Shown: positions 56,746-64,000 of the stretch, piece by piece | How positions within the stretch are numbered: the first letter of the stretch is position 1 | Layout of the letters: each line of letters opens with the position of its first letter | From: Macrostomum hystrix | Taxonomy: Eukaryota; Platyhelminthes; Macrostomidae | NCBI GenBank assembly: GCA_950097015.1 | Contig: CATNEN010000039.1 | Coordinates: forward strand, 12,316,001-12,380,000 | Length of the DNA stretch: 64,000 nucleotides | Direction: 5' to 3' | Translations under genes and position numbers: made by a program | Notes under the pieces: generated by a model | What the model was told of the DNA's origin: nothing | The model's input: the letters and a program-made list of their open reading frames with translations, nothing else | Database searches by the model: none

Positions 56746-59700
56746 ATGTCAACTAGTCAACCAATAAAAAAGGAGCAATTAGGTCCTGCTGCTGCTACTG
56801 CAGAGGCTACTGTTACTAAGCAGGTGGAAGGTCCTGGGCCCGGTCCAACAGGTGAGGCAGCAGCAGCGGCTCCAGCTCCTGTCATTGTGGACGCTCCATT
56901 GCCAAAGGAGAATCCGTGGTTAAAGAAAATAATTGCCAGCGCCGAGCCAGGACCTTCGGTGTTGAAGAAGAACAAGCCTAATCCTACTCAGCAAGAGCAG
57001 CAGCAGCAGCAGCCGGCACAGGCTCAAAAGTTGCCTAGGCAACAAGTAAACAAACAGCAGCAGCAACCGGCTGAGCAAAAGAAGCGTTTGGTTTTTGCCG
57101 ACCAACAGGAGAGCAGCAGGAGGTCCGCTTCCATGGCAGCCGCAGCCGCCGCAGCTGCAGCCAATGAAGATTGGCCCACTCTAGATCAGTCTGTAGCTAA
57201 CACAGCCAGCAAAACTATCATTGATAGCAACGCTGGCGGTGTTGGAAATAAAGAAAATGCTTCGTCTACTACTAACGCCGGTGGGTCAGTAGTAGTAACT
57301 GCCCCTGGTTCAAACTCAAGAGGAAGGTCCGGAGTTGCAGCCGCTTGGCAGAAAATCGATTTGAATAGCAGACAGTCTAATAATATACCAGCTGCCAATC
57401 ACGCTGGCAATATCGAACACGACTCAAATGAGAAGCAGCAGCAGCAGCAGCCAGATGTGCCGCCTCGAAGACAAACTGCTCCGATGCGTCCGGCGCGACC
57501 GTTCAAACGTTTCGCTCGCACTGGCCGGTCTAAGATGCAACAGCAGCAGCAGCAACAGCAGCAACGTCCAGGCAATCATCAGCGGCAGGGCCGGATTCAG
57601 TTCAATAATAGGCCGGCACGCAATGGAAGTTTTGTTAACGGCAGGCGAACGGCCGCCAATCTGAAGGATATCGAAGTTTCACGATGCGGTAGGCTATCTA
57701 AAATCTTGCTTAAATGGGATATTTCCGTGTCTTCCTCATTGATAGGACATTATATATTTATTCCCTACAGTTAGGGATATTTTAGTATCATTCTCTCGAT
57801 TTGAGCATTTCCGTTTTTCCTAGACGTGCATGTTTTTGTTACCTCCCATGTGGGATAATTCCGTTTTCTCCCATGTGGGATATTTCCGTTTTTCCCAAGC
57901 TATTTCCCCATGAGGTATTTCAGTTCGAAAAAAAAGTTTTTTAAACTCAAATCGCATTCCTATTCGACCTCCGCATTCGCTCAGTGGCCTCAAACAAGTC
58001 AGACGATGGAGACGACAACCCCTACTATTGTCTGCCCTATTACGACGACCAGACACTTCCGGCCTTCACTGGCAACGCTGTGCCCTCCAATGTTAGAGAG
58101 ATTGGGTCGCACCCGCACGCTACATCGTCTGCGTATAAGCCGGTTAATGTGGCTGCTGAAAGCAGCTTGCCAGGTGAGAGACCCGCGATTTGAAAATCTA
58201 GTCTTTATTATTAACTTAAAATGTTTGAATTGCATTTCCCAACAGATCCCATGTTTTAGCTTCCACTTCCCTAACAGATCCCGTGTTTTCACTTCCACTT
58301 CCCCGTCAGATCCCATGGTTTAGCTTCTACTTCCTCCGTCAGATCCCAAGGTTTCCACTTCCCCGTCAGATCCCATGGTTTAGCTTCCACTTCCCCGTCA
58401 GATCCCATGGTTTAGCTTCTACTTCCCCGTCAGATCCCAAGGTTTCCACTTCCCCGTCAGATCCCATGATTTAGCTTCTACTTCCCCGTCAGATCCCAAG
58501 GTTTCCACTTCCCCGTCAGATCCCAAGGTTTCCACTTCCCCGTCAGATCCCATGGTTTAGCTTCTACTTCCCCGTCAGATCCCAAGGTTTCCACTTCCCC
58601 GTCAGATCCCATGGTTTAGCTTCCACTTCCCCGTCAGATCCCAAGGTTTCCACTTCCCCGTCAGATCCCATGGTTTAGCTTCCACTTCCCCGTCAGATCC
58701 CATGGTTTAGCTTCTACTTCCCCGTCAGATCCCAAGGTTTCCACTTCCCCGTCAGATCCCAAGGTTTCCACTTCCCCGTCAGATCCCATGGTTTAGCTTC
58801 CACTTCCCCACCAGATCCCAAGGTTTAGCTTCCGAATTTTCTAGATCCCAAAATGTATCCTTCTTTTTATTCCCAGCGGATACCAGGGGGTGATTAGCAG
58901 AGCGGTTAACGCGTTTGCCTCTCGCATTAAGGTCCCTGAGTTCGATTCCGAGACGAGGCCACATTCATTTGGGGCGCAGCCGCGCAGACAAGGCTGGGGG
59001 GCATATCGTTCAATTCGCGCCCTTGAGGGTCTACGTCCAAGGGACATTGATAGTGTACACTGCCTGACGATGAGAAAGTCACGGCAGATGTACACACCTG
59101 TGCGCGTGTGTGCTCAGGAGTCAGCGAAATGGGCAGAATTGCCTCCTCGCTGGCTGCGGGTCGACTGTCAACAAAGTATGCATCCCAGGCCTCCTACAGT
59201 TTTTTTTCCAAAATATTCGGCATTGCAGAGGGCCTGGCGCTTATGTACGCCAGCAAAGGTCACATGCATGACTTTATGCCCATAGACGAACTGGTCGACC
59301 CGGTCACAGGCACCCGGTCCGTCATTGTCAACGGGCTGTTCTTTTTTCCTGAAAATTTCGACAGCGACGCAATGTGCGACGTAGTGTTCACCCAGATCCG
59401 AAAACAGATTGAATTCTATTTCTCAGACGATAATCTGAACCACGACTTGTTTCTGCGCAGCATCATGGACAAGGACGGCTACGTCAGCTTGCAGACACTC
59501 ACCGGGTTTAACAGGGTCAACTATCTGAGCAGCGGAAATATTGAAGATGTCGCTGCCGCTATCGATGTCAGCCAGGATTTGGAACTCAGTCCTGATAGGA
59601 CTAAGGTGAGATTTTGTTTGAGCTGCGAATATTTTATTTCATGTATTGTTTACTAGAATAGCGGGCACTTAAGTGATTGTTTCTTAGAATATCGGACGCT

Positions 59701-62700
59701 TGAAAGAATTATTTCTAGAAAAGTGGATTCTTTATAGATTGTTTCTTAGAAAAGCAAACACACTGAACCCGTTTCATAGAAATCGAACGCAATGTAACCG
59801 TTTCTTAGAATAGTTTCAAAGATTGTTAATTTTACACTTGAGACTATGGTAGTCCTCGAACTGTAGGGACGCCTTCGAATTTCCTGGAATAATTTTTCCA
59901 CTGCAGGTTCGTCGCCGCGTCAATCCGCACCTTTGGCCAATCGATCTGGACACCTGGGAGCGAGACAAAGTCGAAGCCGCCGTACAGGAGAGCCTGCAGC
60001 AGCATCAGCAACACCGGCAGCTAGCCGATGATGAAGAAGAAGAGATGCCAGACGATGCTGAAGCAGAATTGGAAGCCGCAGAAGCAGCTTTAGAAGAGAT
60101 TGCCGGTCAGCCAGCGGAGACAGGCGAGGTGAATAACAATAGCGAAGCGGTCGGTGAACATGCCGAGCCTGGCCTGCCAGCTTTGAACATTGACGCGCCA
60201 GAGTTTGTGCCAATCTGGGGCGGTGGCGGATTCGATGTATCGTCTTCGTCCACAGTTACAAGTAATCAGTTAGCCACAGCCACTGGCGAAACTGAATGTG
60301 AGTGAAATGCTTGATTACACTTGTACCCTGACAATCGGAGTTATAAATTATTATCGTTTTAAACACGTCACGTCAGTTCAACGTCTCAAACGCTTCTCCA
60401 ATAAAATGCGGATTTTTTCTAAGAATAGCAAACACTTTAGTAGACTTCGGAAATTGTTTCTTAAAATAGAAAACTTACAAGTACGCTCGCACTTATGCTT
60501 CTTTCCTATCTCTAACCTTTTCATCGCCAGCCGCTGCTATTCCGATCGCACCGACATCCTCTGACACCGTCGACAATGCGGAGTGGACGCAGGTGGTTCA
60601 ACGCCGTCGTACTAGACGACGCTCCGGTGGCGGCGGCGTCAGCACTTCAGCCCCGGAGCATCACGCTGCTCAGCATCAGCAGGACGAGTTGGACTTTATG
60701 TTCGACTGCGAAGCTGAGCCGTCGACTTCGCTGCCGCAACCGCCGACGTCGCAGCAACAGCAGCAGCAGCAGCAACCGGCGTCAGGAGCTCAGTCCAATT
60801 TGCATCCGTCGTCAGCGGCTCACGGTCACGCCAGTCGGTCCCGGACAATCTCGACAACGGAGGACGAAGTGTCCGAATCCGACATCAACCGGCTGATTAT
60901 CGTTGCCCCATACGGCGCCACGGCTTCAGCAGCCGGCGTCACCGCCCCCTCAGGCGCTAACGCTTCGTCGCAGCGTCACGGCGCCACCGCGAAGCATCCG
61001 GGCGGGGATCGGCGCTCGGCGGCGGATCACGTGCCCCGATGCAACCGGATGACCCACGAGCTGGCCAGGCAGATTGACGACGGCCTCGTCAATTATGAAG
61101 CGGAAATTTGGCGCGTCGCAGTTGGCAGCGGTGGCGGAGCGGCCGCCGTCTCAGCCGACATATCGCCGTCGTCTTCAGTGACATCTTCGGCGGCCACTTC
61201 AGTCCGCGGCGGGCACCGCAAAGTGCAGCTGGTCTCGGAGGAGGCCCTGCGAGCGGCCCAGCGCAGCCTGTCCAGTTCAAGGGAGCGGCTGCATCAGCAG
61301 CTGCAGCAGCCGCCGCCGCCTCCACCGCCGCCGCCGCCTCCGCCGTCATCATCTGCCTTCGCGGCAGCGGCCGGCCTGGGCCAGACGGGTCGCATGCTCT
61401 CTGGTCGTTTCTTTCCGGCCTACGCTGATAAGCAGGCCAGGCTGCCGCCAACGGATGGCGCGCCTAGGAAGCAAAAGACTCGGCACAGCGCCAATCCGCC
61501 GCAGGAGCAGAGCATTGGCTATGTGTTCGATGTCAGGGAGCACCGCGCCAGGTCTAGGACTTCGTCTACTAGCAGCAACTTTAGGTAAGGCTTGTTCGTG
61601 TATATCTCATACAAAAATCGATAAGTACATTCTTTGTTGATCATAAGTGCATTGGTATGTACATCATAAGTACATCGGTATGTACATGATAAGTACATTT
61701 ATATGTACATCATATTTGCAGCATATGTACATTGGCATATCAATCTGAGTACATTAACATGAATATCGAATCCACACATATGTAAGCCATACAGTATATT
61801 CGCGGTATGCACATTTATGTGGATTACGAACGTTTGTGACGTCTGAACTCCTCCACAGTGAGTTCTCGGTGGCTTCCAGTCTGCCCAACAACCTGCCAAG
61901 CTGCGTGCCCCAATGTCCACCGGCTACCGGCCTACATCCGTCTCAGGTGCTGCTCCAGGAGCAGGGATTCAACTTTGTTGATTATAACCATTATCACAGG
62001 AAATGTTTGCAAGGTAAATTATATTATTTAACTACAATTTCTATCAAGTTTCTAGACTAAGTTTTTTAATTCTTCCCCAGATCCTTTGGTTAAATTGCAA
62101 TGCGAGTTTTCCACATATATCCCTTACTAGTATTTTCCTAAATCCTCAGATAGTGCTTCTATATGAAATTATTGGGTGATATAAAATCCTCAGGCAGTAT
62201 TCCCAACCTTCACAAATCCTCAATTAGTAATCCCAATCTTCACAAATCCTATCTATTAGTAATCCCAATCTTCACAAATCCTATCTAGTAGTAATCCCAA
62301 TCTTCACAAATCCTATCTAGTAGTAATCCCAATCTTCACAAATCCTATCTAGTAGTAATCCCAATCTTCACAAATCCTATCTAGTAGTAATCCCAATCTT
62401 CACAAATCCTATCTAGTAGTAATCCCAATCTTCACAAATCCTATCTAGTAGTAATCCCAATCTTCACAAATCCTATCTAGTAGTAATCCCAATCTTCACA
62501 AATCCTATCTAGTAGTAATCCCAATCTTCACAAATCCTATCTAGTAGTAATCCCAATCTTCACAAATCCTATCTAGTAGTAATCCTAATCTTCACAAATC
62601 CTATCTAGTAGTAATCCCAATCTTCACAAATCCTATCTAGTAGTAATCCAAATCTTCACAAATCCTATCTAGTAGTAATCCCAATCTTCACAAATCCTAT

Positions 62701-64000
62701 CTAGTAGTAATCCCAATCTTCACAAATCCTATCTAGTAGTAATCCCAATCTTCACAAATCCTATCTAGTAGTAATCCCAATCTTCACAAATCATATCTAG
62801 TAGTAATCCCAATCTTCACAAATCCTATCTAGTAGTAATCCCAATCTTCACAAATCCTATCTAGTAGTAATCCCAATCTTCAAAAATCCTATCTAGTAGT
62901 AATCCCAATCTTCACAAATCCTATCTAGTAGTAATCCCAATCTTCACAAATCCTATCTAGTAGTAATCCCAATCTTCACAAATCATATCTAGTAGTAATC
63001 CCAATCTTCACAAATCCTATCTAGTATTTATCCCAATCTTCACAAATCCTATCTAGTAGTAATCCCAATCTTAACAAATCCTATCTAGTAGTAATCCCAA
63101 TCTTCACAAATCCTATCTAGTAGTAATCCCAATCTTCAAAAATCCTATCTAGTAGTAATCCCAATCTTCACAAATCCTATCTAGTAGTAATCCCAATCTT
63201 CAAAAATCCTATCTAGTAGTAATCCCAATCTTCACAAATCCTATCTAGTAGTAATCCCAATCTTCACAAATCCTATCTAGTAGTAATCCCAATCTTCACA
63301 AATCCTATCTAGTAGTAATCCCAATCTTCAAAAATCCTATCTAGTAGTAATCCCAATCTTCACAAATCCTATCTAGTAGTAATCCCAATCTTCACAAATC
63401 CTATCTAGTAGTAATCCCAATCTTCACAAATCCTATCTAGTAGTAATCCCAATCTTCACAAATCCTATCAAGTAGTAATCCCAATCTTCACAAATCCTAT
63501 CTAGTAGTAATCCCAATCTTCACAAATCCTATCTAGTAGTATAGAGGTGTATGAAATACACTTGCGCTTATGGGAAAAATTGGACCTCTGGTAATAATCC
63601 TACCCTTCCTCTATTTGACAGACCGCGAAAAGGAGGGCCCTGGCCAATCGCAGGAGATGAACACCCTGTACAGATTCTGGTCGTTCTTTTTGCGAGACAA
63701 TTTCAACTGGAAGATGTATCACGAGTTTCGCCGTCTGGCCCTGGAGGACTCAGCGGCCGGGCATCGCTACGGCCTAGAGTGCCTGTTCAGATTCTACTCC
63801 TACGGCTTGGAGAAGCGATTCCGCAAGGACATCTTCCGCGACTTCAACGAGGAGACGCTGAAAGATTTCAAATCTGGACAGATTTATGGCTTAGAAAAGT
63901 TCTGGGCTCTGTTTAGATATTCGACCATTGATCCCAATGCGCTGGAGATGAGTCCGGTGCTGAGGGAGGCGCTAACGCGTTACACATCGATTGAGCACTT
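56746..64000 (+). CDS. LARP1: La-related protein 1, right end outside window
   Basis: Seven exons seen: 56746-57688, 57985-58173, 59229-59605, 59907-60297, 60531-61584, 61859-62013 and 63622 to the edge. All junctions are GT-AG and in phase, giving about 1162 residues so far. The N-terminal half is low complexity with poly-Gln and poly-Ala. The La motif is near residues 430-500 ([38 protein letters not shown]). Exon 5 has [14 protein letters not shown] and a Pro run. Exons 6-7 hold the DM15 region ([63 protein letters not shown]), the domain that binds the m7G cap and TOP motif in vertebrate LARP1. LARP1 represses or stabilises ribosomal-protein mRNAs downstream of mTORC1; this is family knowledge. 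The ATG at 56746 opens [11 protein letters not shown] with no earlier in-frame Met seen. Confidence 0.95.
58250..58860. repeat. minisatellite in LARP1 intron 2
   Basis: About 27 units of two alternating lengths: CCCCGTCAGATCCCATGGTT plus TAGCTTCCACTT, and the shorter CCCCGTCAGATCCCAAGGTT plus TCCACTT. Most units contain CTTCCACTTCCCCGTCAG, an excellent 3' splice-site mimic on the gene strand, followed only later by the true acceptor at 59228. Confidence 0.93.
58888..59170 (+). mobile_element. full-length tRNA-derived SINE in LARP1 intron 2
   Basis: Head GTGATTAGCAGAGCGGTTAA (A-box like) and GTCCCTGAGTTCGATTCCGA (B-box). The body contains GTGTACACTGCCTGACGATG, TGTACACACCTGTGCG, TGCTCAGGAGTCAGCGAAAT and GGCAGAATTGCCTCCTCGCT. 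Body copies occur at 12666-12890 (minus) and about 18320-18500; a decayed head lies at 13760-13870. It ends about 60 bp before the acceptor of LARP1 exon 3. Confidence 0.82.
59640..59850. repeat. degenerate about 30-bp repeat in LARP1 intron 3
   Basis: Six to seven loose copies of GTTTCTTAGAATAGCGGACG with AGTGATT or AAGATT spacers. The same word in degenerate form (TTTCTAAGAATAGCAAACAC, TTGTTTCTTAAAATAG) recurs in intron 4 at about 60410-60475. Confidence 0.75.
61600..61760. repeat. degenerate repeat in LARP1 intron 5
   Basis: Five to six loose copies of ATAAGTACATYGGTATGTAC (about 22-24 bp). TGTACAT and ATGTACA make it partly palindromic. Confidence 0.75.
62175..63545. repeat. 32-bp minisatellite in LARP1 intron 6
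   Basis: About 42 copies of a 32-bp unit, AATCCTATCTAGTAGTAATC plus CCAATCTTCACA. Copies are almost identical; single changes (CAAAAATCC, ATCATATC) recur. It fills the 1.6-kb intron to about 75 bp from the acceptor at 63621. Confidence 0.95.

Noticed and set aside
58888-58960. Functional tRNA gene in LARP1 intron 2
   Set aside because: A- and B-box words are present, but the cloverleaf does not close and body copies occur elsewhere in the window.
61089-61451. Overlapping frames opposite LARP1 exon 5
   Set aside because: Shadows caused by GC-rich, low-complexity coding sequence.

Overview
The window is nuclear DNA of an animal. It holds spliced genes with GT-AG introns and animal gene families (PCSK1-type prohormone convertase, TWIK-type K2P channel, JADE, LARP1, glucosidase II alpha, ARMC5). 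It also carries tRNA-derived SINEs and several DNA transposon families. I cannot name the species. An invertebrate, possibly a spiralian such as a flatworm or mollusc, fits the compact genes, GC-rich exons, AT-rich flanks and transposon types, but that is inference.

Layout from left to right: an ARMC5 homologue on the minus strand (its 3' end lies beyond base 1, ATG at 4570); a 43-bp satellite array; a JADE-type PHD protein on the minus strand (12537 to 7241); a transposon-rich stretch (12.6-18.5 kb) with a decayed FLYWCH/MULE transposase gene interrupted by at least two nested non-autonomous elements; glucosidase II alpha on the plus strand (19582-28256); a K2P potassium channel on the plus strand (30335-31749); a C8orf82/UPF0598 homologue on the plus strand (34295-35212); a mitochondrial-looking MetX/Cys2-type acyltransferase on the plus strand (36543-38739); an array field carrying a hAT-like element (38.8-40.6 kb); a PCSK1-type convertase on the minus strand (51314 to 41890); a second transposon-rich stretch (52.5-56.1 kb) with a SINE, a probable solo LTR and a long-inverted-repeat element; and LARP1 on the plus strand from 56746, running off the right edge.

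The most striking trait is the tandem repeats. By my rough sum about 20 kb of the 64 kb is minisatellite (units 7-45 bp). Almost every intron longer than about 250 bp holds its own array with its own unit, often filling the intron from donor to acceptor. Exons are clean and splice phases agree, so the arrays sit inside working genes. Arrays also abut gene ends (K2P, C8orf82) and lie inside a transposon.

The genes do not form an obvious pathway. Glucosidase II alpha and the convertase both act in the secretory pathway, LARP1 in translation control, JADE in chromatin acetylation, and MetX-like and C8orf82 are probably mitochondrial. Notable protein features are a C-terminal HDEL on glucosidase II alpha, a changed residue in its GH31 nucleophile motif, and an arginine at the TWIK pH-sensor position of the K2P channel.
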